A DNA stretch of 64,000 nucleotides from Candidatus Ideonella esbjergensis. GTDB lineage: Bacteria; Pseudomonadota; Gammaproteobacteria; Burkholderiales; Burkholderiaceae_C. Under the pieces are notes generated by a model. That model was not told the origin of the DNA, ran no database searches, and saw nothing but the letters and a program-made list of their open reading frames with translations. Shown here piece after piece: positions 16,857 to 25,590 of this stretch (positions within the stretch are counted from its first letter, which is position 1; each line of letters begins with the position of its first letter). Location: positions 1,116,001 to 1,180,000 of the forward strand of contig JADJLP010000001.1 in assembly GCA_016710065.1 (NCBI GenBank). Direction: 5' to 3'. The position numbers were made by a program, and so were the translations under genes.

Positions 16857-16867
16857 CCCACCCCCTA

Positions 16868-16971
16868 CGCGCTTCGCGCGCCCCCTCAAGGGGGCAACAC
16901 CAGCGGCCCGGCAGAGCCGGTTCCGCGGCGTTCGCTGGGTTGGGCCGGTTGCGTGGGGCGCGCGAAGCGCG
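16868..16971. repeat. intergenic repeat with 17-bp inverted ends (hoxR-hoxT)
   Basis: CGCGCTTCGCGCGCCCC (16868-16884) and its exact reverse complement (16955-16971) flank about 70 bp that contain a smaller CCCCCTCAAGGGGG hairpin. The type is common between genes of Comamonadaceae. It ends 14 bp before hoxT. A long hairpin in the transcript could stabilise the upstream mRNA or attenuate transcription. Confidence 0.65.
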
Positions 16972-16985
16972 CCGGAGCAACTGAC

Positions 16986-17510
16986 ATGCATGTCCAGGCT
17001 GCCCTGGCCAGCCGCGTGGCCGCGCTGGAAGCCGCATTCCGCCACATCCGCGCCACGCGCATGGCCGGTGTGCCGGTGCTGCACCCGGGCATCCGCGTGC
17101 AGGCGGTGGCTTTCGAGCCCGAGGTGGGTGCGGGCGACACACTGTGCGGCGTGCTGATCACGCCCTGGTTCATGAGCCTGCTGCGCCTGCCCATGCAGCC
17201 GTTGGTCCGTGCCAACCCAGCCTGGCTGGACGTGGGCCACAAGGCCCTGCGCTGCGTAGGTGACACCGACTTCGAGTTCATCGGCGCCAGCGAGCAGGGT
17301 CTGGGGGTGTTTGAAACCAGCTCGCTGTTTTCGCCCATGTTTGGCTTTGCCGACCACGCTGTAGCTCTGGCCACGGCGCAAGCGGTGCTGCACCAGTTGC
17401 GCACGCCGCCACTGCCTGTCGCTGCGGTGTCCGCCCCGCCGGTTGCCGAGCCTGTGCCCTCGCGGCGTGGCTTCCTGTTCGGTCGCGGCACCTCGGCCGG
17501 AGCGTTGTGA
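16986..17510 (+). CDS. hoxT: hydrogenase assembly protein HoxT (HupJ/HybE family)
   Basis: 174 residues from the ATG at 16986, behind a GGAG site. The HybE-family core is visible: VPVLHPGIRVQAVAFEP, then LCGVLITPWFMSLLRLP, then DFEFIGASEQGLGVFETSSLFSPMF (residues about 90-125). The C-terminal 30 residues are Pro/Arg-rich. It acts with HoxR in protecting or assembling the small-subunit clusters in air. The stop overlaps the hoxV start. Confidence 0.9.
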   Translation: MHVQAALASRVAALEAAFRHIRATRMAGVPVLHPGIRVQAVAFEPEVGAGDTLCGVLITPWFMSLLRLPMQPLVRANPAWLDVGHKALRCVGDTDFEFIGASEQGLGVFETSSLFSPMFGFADHAVALATAQAVLHQLRTPPLPVAAVSAPPVAEPVPSRRGFLFGRGTSAGAL

Positions 17511-18664
17511 TGGCCCTGGACGCCGAGCGCCTGGCTGGTGAGATGCTGCTGCGCCCCGGCGCGCCCGCTGGCGCGGCCATCCACAGCAGCCGGCCCGATC
17601 TGGTGCCACGGCTGACCACCGGCCGTGCGGCGGCCGAGGTACCCGCCCTGCTGGGCGCCGTGTTCACGCTGTGCTCGCACGCCCACCGTTGGACGGCCGA
17701 GCGCGCCATTGCACAAGCACAAGCCCAGGCCGGGGCACCGGGGCAGGGCAGCAACGTCACCGAGGCCGACCGGCAGGCCCACCGCGTGGCCACGGTGCGC
17801 GAGCAGCTGCTGCGCCTCGGCCACGACTGGCCACGCCTGCTGCCGGGCGCGACCGGCCACACCCACCTGCTGCAAGGCTGCCCGCTGTGGGCACGCGAGG
17901 GCAGTGATGCGCAAAGGCTGGTGCAGTTGCCCGAGTGGTTGGCCAAGCGCTGGCTGGGCAGCACGCCCGCCGCCTGGCTGCAAGCGTATGAAACCGCGCC
18001 CGCCGAGGGGCCCGCATGCTGGGCCCAGGCCGGCCAGGGCGCGCTGGCCGCGATGTTGCAACCCCAGCGGGCCGCTTGCCAGGCCTTGCCGGCGGCCGGC
18101 CCGGTGCTGAACCTGCTCGCCGACCCCGTTCGTCACATGCCGGCGCTGGCCGCGCGCATGGCTGGCGAGGCCAATTTCTGCGCCCGGCCCCACAGTCTGG
18201 GCAGCGTGCCCGACACGGGACCCTGGACCCGCATCAACGACCCGCATCCCCGCACCGTGCTCACCGCCTGGGATCGCCTGGTCGCCCGCTTGGTCGATCT
18301 GCTGCGCCTGGCGGCAGCCGATGGCGCCCGCTGGCTGCAAGCCGGTGCGCTGGCCCTGGGAGCGGGTGAGGGCATGGCCTGGACCGAGATGGCGCGCGGC
18401 CTGCTGGTGCACTGGGTGCGGCTGGAGGGGGCGGCGTTTGAGCGCGTGGCGGCCTACCGCGTGCTGGCGCCCACCGAATGGAACTTCCACCCGCAAGGCG
18501 TGCTGGCCCGCGCGCTCCAAGCCTTGCCGTCGGGCCCTGCCGCGCACGATGCGGCTGCACGCCTGGCCGTGTCATTCGACCCCTGTGTGCGCTTTCGCAT
18601 GGCCAGCGAGGGCGAGCTGCGCGAAGATGGGGTCCACAGCGGCGGGGTGAACAGCGATGCATGA
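17510..18664 (+). CDS. hoxV: HoxV/HupK scaffold for active-site assembly
   Basis: 384 residues. The ATG at 17510 shares its A with the hoxT stop (TGATG). HupK-type proteins resemble hydrogenase large subunits: the C-terminal VSFDPCVRFRM keeps DPC but not the second Cys pair, and TEWNFHPQGVLARAL matches the large-subunit TTWN-x-x-P region. In Ralstonia HoxV is thought to receive the Fe(CN)2CO unit from HypCD/HoxL and pass it to HoxG. Confidence 0.9.
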   Translation: MALDAERLAGEMLLRPGAPAGAAIHSSRPDLVPRLTTGRAAAEVPALLGAVFTLCSHAHRWTAERAIAQAQAQAGAPGQGSNVTEADRQAHRVATVREQLLRLGHDWPRLLPGATGHTHLLQGCPLWAREGSDAQRLVQLPEWLAKRWLGSTPAAWLQAYETAPAEGPACWAQAGQGALAAMLQPQRAACQALPAAGPVLNLLADPVRHMPALAARMAGEANFCARPHSLGSVPDTGPWTRINDPHPRTVLTAWDRLVARLVDLLRLAAADGARWLQAGALALGAGEGMAWTEMARGLLVHWVRLEGAAFERVAAYRVLAPTEWNFHPQGVLARALQALPSGPAAHDAAARLAVSFDPCVRFRMASEGELREDGVHSGGVNSDA

Positions 18665-19028
18665 AATGAGTCTGGCCGGCGGCATCCTCAAGGTGGTGGA
18701 AGACGCGGCGCTGCGCGAAGGCTTTGTGCGCGTTTCGCAACTGCACCTGGAAGCCGGCGCGCTCTCGGGTGTGGAGGTGGGCTCGCTGCGCTTCGCGCTC
18801 GACTGCATGCGTGCTGGCACCTGCCTGGCCGGCGCCGAGATCGTGATCGACGAGCCGCTGGGCACGGCCTGGTGCCTGCGCTGCGCGTGCAGCGTGCAGA
18901 TCCAGAGCCGGGCCGACGCCTGCCCTCGGTGTGGCGGCCACCAGATCCAGCCCACGGGTGGCACCGAATTGCGGGTGGTGGACATGCTGGTGCATGACGC
19001 TGCCGAGATGAACCAAGGAGAACGATGA
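18657..19028 (+). CDS. hypA: hydrogenase nickel chaperone HypA
   Basis: 123 residues beginning MHEMSL with the nickel-binding His2. The zinc site is CLRC...CPRC (residues about 76-97). It overlaps hoxV by 8 bp and hypB by 4 bp. It hands nickel, together with HypB, to the large-subunit precursors. Confidence 0.95.
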   Translation: MHEMSLAGGILKVVEDAALREGFVRVSQLHLEAGALSGVEVGSLRFALDCMRAGTCLAGAEIVIDEPLGTAWCLRCACSVQIQSRADACPRCGGHQIQPTGGTELRVVDMLVHDAAEMNQGER

Positions 19029-19942
19029 TGTGTGTGGTTTGTGGATGCGCCGGCGGCGCTGCGACCCCCGGGCATGAACCTGGCAGCGAAGGCCATGTGG
19101 CCGTGGACAAGCGCACGGGCGACCTGCACTACGGCGCCGGCAGCGCCCGCGTCTCGGTGCCCGGCATGAGCCAGGCGCGTGCCATCAAGCTCGAAACCGA
19201 TGTGCTGGGCGAGAACAACCGCCTGGCGGCCATCAACCGCGCGCACTTCGCGTCGCATGGCGTCACCGCCTACAACCTGGTTTCCAGCCCCGGCTCGGGC
19301 AAGACCACGCTGCTGTGCGCCACGATAGAGGCGCTGAAGGCCAGGGCACCGCAACTGCCGCTGGCGGTGATCGAGGGCGACCAGCAGACCAGCAACGACG
19401 CCGACCGCATCCGCGCCACCGGCGCCGCCGCCATCCAGGTCAACACCGGCAAGGGCTGCCACCTCGACGCGCAGATGGTGGCCGACGCCTTCGGCCGCCT
19501 CTCGCTGCACGCCGGCTCGCACCACCACCATCAGCATGATGGTGAGCATGACCATGGGCACAGCCACGACCATGACCACCACGACCATGACCACGCCGAG
19601 GCCTTGCTGTTCATCGAGAACGTCGGCAACCTGGTGTGCCCGGCGATGTGGGACCTGGGCGAAGCGGCCAAGGTGGCCATCCTCTCGGTGACCGAGGGCG
19701 AGGACAAGCCCATCAAGTACCCCGACATGTTTGCCGCCGCCAGGCTGATGGTGCTGAACAAGGTGGACCTGCTGCCCTACCTGAACTTCGACGTGCCCAA
19801 GTGCATCGAGTACGCGCGGCGCGTCAACCCTGGCATCGAGGTGCTGCTGGTCTCGGCCACCCGGGGCACCGGCATGGACGCCTGGCTCGATTGGCTGCTG
19901 CACCCTGGCGAACAAATCACTGCCCTGAGAGGCTCACCATGA
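19025..19942 (+). CDS. hypB: hydrogenase nickel GTPase HypB with internal His-rich segment
   Basis: 305 residues; the start may be the first or second codon of ATGATG (19025 or 19028). The N-terminal MCVVCGC is the high-affinity nickel CxxCxC motif. The G domain has SSPGSGKTTLL (P-loop near residue 90), VIEGDQQTSNDADRI and LNKVDLLPY. A run with 14 His in 25 residues (about 166-190) interrupts the G domain between the GCHLD metal site and LLFIENVGNLVCP. In Ralstonia and rhizobial HypB the His-rich stretch is near the N-terminus, so this position is notable. It probably stores nickel. Confidence 0.95.
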   Translation: MMCVVCGCAGGAATPGHEPGSEGHVAVDKRTGDLHYGAGSARVSVPGMSQARAIKLETDVLGENNRLAAINRAHFASHGVTAYNLVSSPGSGKTTLLCATIEALKARAPQLPLAVIEGDQQTSNDADRIRATGAAAIQVNTGKGCHLDAQMVADAFGRLSLHAGSHHHHQHDGEHDHGHSHDHDHHDHDHAEALLFIENVGNLVCPAMWDLGEAAKVAILSVTEGEDKPIKYPDMFAAARLMVLNKVDLLPYLNFDVPKCIEYARRVNPGIEVLLVSATRGTGMDAWLDWLLHPGEQITALRGSP

Positions 19943-21094
19943 CCCTGCACCACCACCGCCTGCCGCAGCCGGCACCCGCCCGGGTGCTGGCCTGTGGCGC
20001 CTACCTGAAGAACAGCGCCTGCCTGATTCAGGGCGACGAGGTGATCTGGTCGCCGGTGCACGGCGACCTGGGCGACCCCGGCGCACGCGAATCGCTGGAG
20101 TTCTCGGTCACCGCCTTGCAGCGCGCCGCCAGTGGGCCCATCGCTGCCGTGGCGCACGATCTGCACGCCGATTTCCACTCCACCCAACTGGCGCAGGCTG
20201 TGGCGGCCGAGCAGGGCGTGCCCGCGATTCCCGTGCAACACCACCACGCCCACATCAGCGCGGTGCAGGCCGAACAGGGCCTGATTGGCAGCGTGGTGGG
20301 GCTGGCGCTGGATGGCGTGGGCCTGGGCACCGACGGCACCGCCTGGGGCGGCGAGGTGCTGTGGGTGGATGGACTGCAGCAAACCCAGCACTGGGCTCGC
20401 CTGGGGCATTTGGCCACCTTGCACCTGCCCGGTGGCGACGTGGCCGCGCAAGAGCCCTGGCGCATGGCCGCCGCCGCGCTGCACGCCAGCCACCACGCCG
20501 ACCTGATCGTGCCGCGCCTGGCCCCCGTGGTGGGCGAGGCCGCCGCCAGCATGGTGCTGCAGATGCTGGACAGAGGGCTCAACAGCCCGACCACCAGCAG
20601 CGCCGGCCGTTGGTTCGACGCCGTGGCGGGCTTGCTGGGTTTGAGCGTGCGTCAGAGCGTCGAGGCCGAAGCGGCCGTGGCGCTGGAGCGCGCTGCCGCC
20701 GCCTGGTTGCAAGGGCAACCAGGCATCCACCCGGCCTGGCCCTCGCTGGACCTGAAGCCGCTGGTGGTGGAGTTGCTGGCGCTGTGCCCACCCGGCACCA
20801 CCGGCGCGGCCTTGCAGGAGGCGCAGGGCCGTGGCGGCCGCGATGTTCCACCAGGCACTAGCGGGCGGCCTGGTGCATGCGGCGGTGGCGGGGGCGCAGC
20901 AACGCCACACCCGCACCGTGGTGCTGGGTGGTGGCTGCTTCTACAACAAGCTGCTCAGCCGTTTGCTCACCGAGCAACTCACGGCTGCGGGGCTGCGGGT
21001 GGTGGCGCCGCAAAGCATCTCTTGCGGCGACGCCGGTCTGGCCCTGGGCCAGGCCTGGGTGGCCGCTTGCAAACTTCAAAGCGCGCAGCACTGA
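19939..21094 (+). pseudogene. hypF: hypF1-like (Kae1-type carbamoyltransferase part only), frameshifted
   Basis: The ATG at 19939 overlaps the hypB stop. The product begins directly with the Kae1-like domain: HDLHADFHSTQLA and VQHHHAHISAVQAE (metal-binding His), LALDGVGLGTDGTAWGGEVL. The acylphosphatase, zinc-finger and YrdC-like domains of full HypF (about 750 residues) are missing, as in the short HypF1 of Ralstonia. Near 20820-20832 the homology jumps from frame 1 to frame 2 (an apparent extra base, for instance in CAGGGCC) and continues as AAAMFHQALAGGLVHAAV and VVLGGGCFYNKLLSRLL to 21094. Repaired, it would be about 384 residues. Read as is, the frame ends at 21108 with a scrambled tail. 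It could be a true mutation or a base-call error. Confidence 0.8.
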
Positions 21095-21120
21095 GCGCTC
21101 AACACTGAAAGACCGCAGCC

Positions 21121-21432
21121 ATGTGCCTTGCGTTGCCCGCCCGCGTGGTGGAACTGAGAGACGGCGACCTCGCCGTGGTGGACTTGGGCGGCGTGCGCAA
21201 GGAGATCTCGGTCGCCCTCACGCCCCAGGCCCAGCTGGGCGACTACGTGATCGTGCACGTGGGCCACGCCATCGGCATGGTCGACGCTGAAGAAGCCGCG
21301 CGCACGCTGGCGCTGTTTGCCGAGATCGCCCAAGCCGAGATGAGCGAGAAGGCCGACACGTCATTCCCGCGCAGGCGGGAATCCACGGCCTGCCACGACA
21401 TGGATTCCCGCCTTCGCGGGAATGACGAATGA
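21121..21432 (+). CDS. hypC: HypC chaperone with a repeat-encoded C-terminal tail
   Basis: 103 residues beginning MCLALPARVVEL, with the Cys2 that carries the Fe(CN)2CO precursor. Residues 1-79 are a normal HypC. Residues 80-103 (SFPRRRESTACHDMDSRLRG onward) are the translation of an intergenic inverted repeat (21359-21427) and are not part of the family. The stop overlaps the hypD start (ATGA), so the insertion has kept the coupling. HypC works with HypD to build the Fe(CN)2CO group. Confidence 0.92.
   Translation: MCLALPARVVELRDGDLAVVDLGGVRKEISVALTPQAQLGDYVIVHVGHAIGMVDAEEAARTLALFAEIAQAEMSEKADTSFPRRRESTACHDMDSRLRGNDE
21359..21427. repeat. GTCATTCCCGCG-type inverted repeat, copy 1 (inside hypC 3' end)
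   Basis: CGTCATTCCCGCGCAGGCG at the left pairs with CGCCTTCGCGGGAATGACG at the right to form a long hairpin around about 20 bp. Related copies are at 22600-22752, 29714-29833 and 37834-37902. This one is translated as the last 24 residues of HypC. Confidence 0.85.
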
Positions 21433-22568
21433 AATACATCGATGAATTCCGCGATGGCGAGGTGGCCAAGACCCTGGCCGCCAAGCTGGCCGCCGAGGTG
21501 CGGCCCGATGTGCCCTACAGCTTCATGGAGTTCTGCGGCGGCCACACCCACGCCATCTCGCGCTACGGCATCGCCGAGCTGCTGCCACCCAATGTGCGCA
21601 TGATCCACGGCCCCGGCTGCCCGGTGTGCGTGCTGCCCATAGGCCGGGTCGACCTGGCGATCAAGCTGGCCATGGAGCAGAAGGTGATGCTCTGCACCTA
21701 CGGCGACGTGATGCGTGTGCCGGCGTCTGAAGGCCTGAGCCTGATGAAGGCCAAGGCGCGCGGCGCCGACATCCGCATGGTCTATTCGGCGGCCGACGCG
21801 CTCAAGCTCGCCAAGGCCCACCCGGACCGTGAGGTGGTGTTCCTGGCCATCGGCTTCGAGACCACCACGCCGCCCACCGCGCTGGTCATTCGGCAAGCCG
21901 CCAAAGACCAGGTGGGCAATTTCAGCGTGCTGTGCTGCCACGTGCTCACGCCCAGCGCCATTACCCACATCCTCGAGAGCCCCGAGGTGCGCCAGTACGG
22001 CACCGTGCCCATCGCCGGCTTTATCGGCCCCGCGCACGTGAGCATCGTCATCGGCTCCGACCCCTATGTGCACTTTGCCGAGGAGTACCGCAAGCCGGTG
22101 GTGATCGCCGGCTTCGAGCCGCTGGACGTGATGCAGGCGATTTTGATGCTGGTGCGCCAGGTGAACCAGGGCCGGGCCGAGGTGGAAAACGAATTCACCC
22201 GCGCCGTCACGCCCCAGGGCAACCTGGCTGCGCAGGCGGTGGTGAGCGAGGTGTTCGAGCTGCGCAGCAGCTTCGAGTGGCGCGGCCTGGGCGAGGTGCC
22301 CTACAGCGCGCTCAAGATCCGCCCGCCGTTCGCGGCCTTCGATGCCGAGCGCAGGTTCGAGCTGAGCTACCAGCCCGTGCCCGACCACAAGCAGTGCGAA
22401 TGCGGCGCCATCCTGCGGGGCGTGAAGAAGCCCACCGACTGCAAGCTCTTTGGCAGCGTCTGCACGCCCGAGAACCCCATGGGCTCGTGCATGGTGAGCA
22501 GCGAAGGCGCCTGTGCGGCGCATTACACGTACGGTCGGTTTCGGGACATCCCGGTGGTGGCGGCATGA
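21429..22568 (+). CDS. hypD: Fe-S protein HypD, Fe(CN)2CO assembly scaffold
   Basis: 379 residues. The signatures FCGGHTHAISRYG, HGPGCPVCVLP and FETTTPPTA are intact, and the C-terminal cluster ligands lie in QCECGAILRGVKKPTDCKLF and GSCMVSSEGACAAHY. With HypC it binds iron, receives cyanide from HypE and holds the CO ligand. The ATG overlaps the hypC stop. Confidence 0.96.
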   Translation: MKYIDEFRDGEVAKTLAAKLAAEVRPDVPYSFMEFCGGHTHAISRYGIAELLPPNVRMIHGPGCPVCVLPIGRVDLAIKLAMEQKVMLCTYGDVMRVPASEGLSLMKAKARGADIRMVYSAADALKLAKAHPDREVVFLAIGFETTTPPTALVIRQAAKDQVGNFSVLCCHVLTPSAITHILESPEVRQYGTVPIAGFIGPAHVSIVIGSDPYVHFAEEYRKPVVIAGFEPLDVMQAILMLVRQVNQGRAEVENEFTRAVTPQGNLAAQAVVSEVFELRSSFEWRGLGEVPYSALKIRPPFAAFDAERRFELSYQPVPDHKQCECGAILRGVKKPTDCKLFGSVCTPENPMGSCMVSSEGACAAHYTYGRFRDIPVVAA

Positions 22569-22599
22569 GGCCTTGCTCCGTCATGTGTGGGTGCGCCGC

Positions 22600-22752
22600 C
22601 GTCATTCCCGCCCGCTCCGCCGTCATTCCCGCGCAGGCGGGAATCCACCTTCGGCCGGCGGCGAAAGACCTGGATTCCCGCCTGCGCGGGAATGACGGCG
22701 TGGATTGCCGCCCCACGCCTTCGAGGGGGCAAGCTCTGCGCGGGAATGACGA
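22600..22752. repeat. GTCATTCCCGCG-type repeat, composite copy 2 (hypD-hypE)
   Basis: A full hairpin unit (22621-22697) is flanked by a partial left arm (CGTCATTCCCG at 22600) and a partial right arm (GCGCGGGAATGACG ending near 22751), as if copies were nested or partly deleted. It fills most of the 199-bp hypD-hypE gap, the largest gap in the hyp section. Confidence 0.8.
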
Positions 22753-22767
22753 GGTTCGGAATTACCC

Positions 22768-23826
22768 ATGAGCATCAAGAAGAACTACGTTCGGCCCATC
22801 GACTTCAAGCACGGCCGCATCGACATGAACCACGGTGCCGGCGGCCGCGCCAGCGCCCAGCTGATCGAAGAGCTGTTCGCCAAGGCCTTCGACAACGAGT
22901 TCCTGCGCCAGGGCAATGACGGCGCCCTGCTGCCGCCGTTGCCACCGAATCATCAACTGGTGGTGGCCACCGACGGCCATGTGATCTCGCCGCTGTTCTT
23001 TCCCGGTGGCGACATCGGTTGCCTCAGCGTGCACGGCACGGTGAACGACGTGGCCATGCTGGGCGCCACGCCGCTTTACCTCACCGCCAGCTTCATCATC
23101 GAAGAAGGCTTTGCGCTGGCCGACCTGAAACGCATCGTCGAATCGATGGCCGCCGCAGCGCGCGAGGCCGGTGTGCCCGTGGTCACCGGCGACACCAAGG
23201 TGGTGGAGCAGGGCAAGGGCGATGGCGTGTTCATCAGCACCACAGGCGTCGGCGCCTTGCCAGTGGGCCGGCGCATCGGCGGGGCCAACGCCAAACCGGG
23301 CGACGTGATCATCGTCTCCGGCACCATCGGCGAGCATGGCGTGGCGGTGCTGTCCAAGCGCGAATCGCTGGAGTTCGAAACCGCCATCGAGTCCGACACC
23401 GCCGCGCTGCACACGCTGGTGGCGCGGCTGCTGGCCGCGGCCCCTGAAGGCGCGGTGCGCACCCTGCGCGACCCCACGCGCGGCGGCCTGGCCACCACGT
23501 TGAACGAGATTGCTCGCCAGTCGGGCGCGGGCATGTTGCTCAATGAAGCCGCCATTCCCATCCTGCCCCAAGTGGACGCCGCCTGCGAGCTGCTGGGGCT
23601 GGACCCGCTCTACATCGCCAACGAGGGCAAGCTCATCGCCATCGTCGCGCCCGCGGCGGCCGAGGGCGTGCTGGACGCGATGCGCGCCCACCCGCTGGGC
23701 GCAGCGGCTGCGCGCATCGGCGTGGTCACCGCAGACCCGCACTACTTCGTGCAGATGAATACCCGCTTCGGCGGCCGGCGCGTGGTGGACTGGCTCACCG
23801 GCGAGCCCCTGCCGCGCATTTGTTGA
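22768..23826 (+). CDS. hypE: HypE, carbamoyl dehydratase forming the cyanide ligand
   Basis: 352 residues. PurM-like ATP-binding fold: NHGAGGRASAQLIEELF, ATDGHVISPLFFPGGDIG, VTGDTKVVEQGKGDGVF. The protein ends in PRIC, whose terminal Cys is carbamoylated by HypF and dehydrated to thiocyanate. It is 15 bp downstream of repeat copy 2. Confidence 0.96.
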   Translation: MSIKKNYVRPIDFKHGRIDMNHGAGGRASAQLIEELFAKAFDNEFLRQGNDGALLPPLPPNHQLVVATDGHVISPLFFPGGDIGCLSVHGTVNDVAMLGATPLYLTASFIIEEGFALADLKRIVESMAAAAREAGVPVVTGDTKVVEQGKGDGVFISTTGVGALPVGRRIGGANAKPGDVIIVSGTIGEHGVAVLSKRESLEFETAIESDTAALHTLVARLLAAAPEGAVRTLRDPTRGGLATTLNEIARQSGAGMLLNEAAIPILPQVDAACELLGLDPLYIANEGKLIAIVAPAAAEGVLDAMRAHPLGAAAARIGVVTADPHYFVQMNTRFGGRRVVDWLTGEPLPRIC

Positions 23827-23846
23827 GCTGGGTGCTGACACCGGAT

Positions 23847-25571
23847 ATGCGCATCCTGCTGCTGTGCCACAGCTTCAACAGCCTCAGCCAGCGATTGTGG
23901 GTGGCGCTGCGTGCGGATGGCCACCAGGTGAGCGTGGAGCTGGACATCGCCGACGCCGTGACCGAAGAGGCCGTGGCGCTGTGGCGAGCCGACGTGGTGT
24001 TGGCCAGCTTCATGAAGCGCAAGATCCCCGAGAGCGTGTGGAGCACGCTGCCCTGCCTGGTGGTGCACCCTGGCCCGCCGGGCGACCGCGGCCCCAGCGC
24101 GCTCGACTGGGCTGTGTTGCGCGGTGAGCCTGCCTGGGGCGTGAGTGTGCTGCAGGCCAACGAGGCCTTTGATGCCGGACCGGTGCGCGCCCACGGTGGC
24201 TTTGCGATGCGCAAGACCACCAAGGCCAGCCTGTACCGGCGCGAGGTGAGCGCCAGCGCAGTTGCGGCTGTGCGCGAGGCCCTGGCGGGCTTGAGTGATG
24301 CCGCGCTGGCCGCGCCAGCGGGCGCGTGGCAGCCGTTGATGTCCCAGGCGAGCCGGGCCATCGACTGGCTTGTTGACGACACCGCCACTGTGCTGCGCAA
24401 GCTGCGCTCGGCCGATGGCATTCCCGGTGTGGCCAGCCAGTTGTTTGGCCAGCCCGCACATCTGTTCGATGGCCATGAAGCCACTGCCGACACACTGGCG
24501 CGCCTGCCTGGCACCGACAGCCACGCACCTGGCACCGCCATGGCCAAGCGCGGCCCCGCCGTGCTGCTGCGCACCCGCGATGGTGGCGTGTGGCTGGGCC
24601 ATGTGAGGCGTGCGCCAGACCCGCCCGGCGGCCTCACGCTGAAGCTGGCTGCCACCAAGGCCTTCACTCTGGAGTCCACTGCATTGCCAGAGTTGCCGGT
24701 GGCGCTGATGCGCGACGCCGCCGCAGAGTACGACGAGCTGCACTACCAAGAGCTCGGTCCCGCCGGCGCCCGCGTGGGCTGCCTGAGCTTTGCGTTCCAC
24801 AACGGCGCCATGTCCACGCGCCAGTGCCAGCGCCTGCAAGCCGCGCTGCGCGAAGTCCGTCAACGTTCCACCCAGGTGCTGGTGCTGGCCGGCGGCCCCG
24901 ATTACTTCTGCAACGGCATCCACCTGCACGACATCGAGGCCCATGCCGACCAGCCCGGCGACAGCGCGGCCGATGCCTCGTGGCGCAACATCAATGCCAT
25001 GAACGACGTGGCGCTGGAACTGCTCACGCTGACCGACCGGCTCACCGTCTCGGCGCTGCGGGGCAACGCCGGCGCGGGTGGTTGCTTCCTGGCGCTGGCA
25101 GCCGACGAGGTGTGGGCCCACGGCGGCGTGGTGCTGAACCCGCACTACAAGAACATGGGCAACCTCTATGGCTCGGAGTACTGGACCTACACGCTGCCAC
25201 GCCGCGTCGGTCTGGAACAGGCGCAGCGCATCATGCAGGGCCGCTTGCCCATGGGTGCCGCAGAGGCGCAGCGGATGGGCCTGGTGGATGCCGTGCTGAG
25301 CGCCGAGACCCTGGCCTTCGAGCCCTTGGCCCTGGAGCGCGCGCTGGCACTGGCCGCACAGCCCGACCTGGGGGCTAGACTCGCTGCCAAGCAGGCCGCG
25401 CGCGCGGCCGACGAAGCCCGTCAACCCCTGGCCGCCTACCGCGATGCCGAAATGAAGCGCATGCACCGCAACTTCTACGGCTTCGACCCCAGCTATCACG
25501 TGGCCCGCCACCATTTCGTCTACCGCAAGCCGCACGCCTGGACGCCCCGCCACCTGGCCCTGCATCGATGA
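23847..25571 (+). CDS. hoxX: HoxX/HypX, CO-ligand synthesis from formyl-tetrahydrofolate
   Basis: 574 residues from the ATG at 23847 (MRILLLCHSFNSLSQRLW). A TTG 27 bp upstream is in frame but would overlap hypE and add no conserved sequence. The N-terminal half is a formyl-THF-binding domain (LVVHPGPPGDRGPSALDWAV). The C-terminal half is an enoyl-CoA-hydratase/crotonase-like domain (VLVLAGGPDYFCNGIHLHDI, RGNAGAGGCFLALAADEVW). HypX makes formyl-CoA and releases CO for the active-site iron in air. It fits an aerobic, O2-tolerant system. Confidence 0.94.
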   Translation: MRILLLCHSFNSLSQRLWVALRADGHQVSVELDIADAVTEEAVALWRADVVLASFMKRKIPESVWSTLPCLVVHPGPPGDRGPSALDWAVLRGEPAWGVSVLQANEAFDAGPVRAHGGFAMRKTTKASLYRREVSASAVAAVREALAGLSDAALAAPAGAWQPLMSQASRAIDWLVDDTATVLRKLRSADGIPGVASQLFGQPAHLFDGHEATADTLARLPGTDSHAPGTAMAKRGPAVLLRTRDGGVWLGHVRRAPDPPGGLTLKLAATKAFTLESTALPELPVALMRDAAAEYDELHYQELGPAGARVGCLSFAFHNGAMSTRQCQRLQAALREVRQRSTQVLVLAGGPDYFCNGIHLHDIEAHADQPGDSAADASWRNINAMNDVALELLTLTDRLTVSALRGNAGAGGCFLALAADEVWAHGGVVLNPHYKNMGNLYGSEYWTYTLPRRVGLEQAQRIMQGRLPMGAAEAQRMGLVDAVLSAETLAFEPLALERALALAAQPDLGARLAAKQAARAADEARQPLAAYRDAEMKRMHRNFYGFDPSYHVARHHFVYRKPHAWTPRHLALHR

Positions 25572-25590
25572 ACCCGACAGACGTCAAAGT

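Noticed and set aside
22600..22752. CRISPR-like repetition in the hypD-hypE gap
   Set aside because: The units are inverted hairpin arms of one dispersed repeat family, not direct repeats with regular spacers.
23820..23846. Upstream TTG start for hoxX
   Set aside because: The ATG at 23847 gives the conserved MRILLLCHSFN start; the extra nine residues overlap hypE and have no support.
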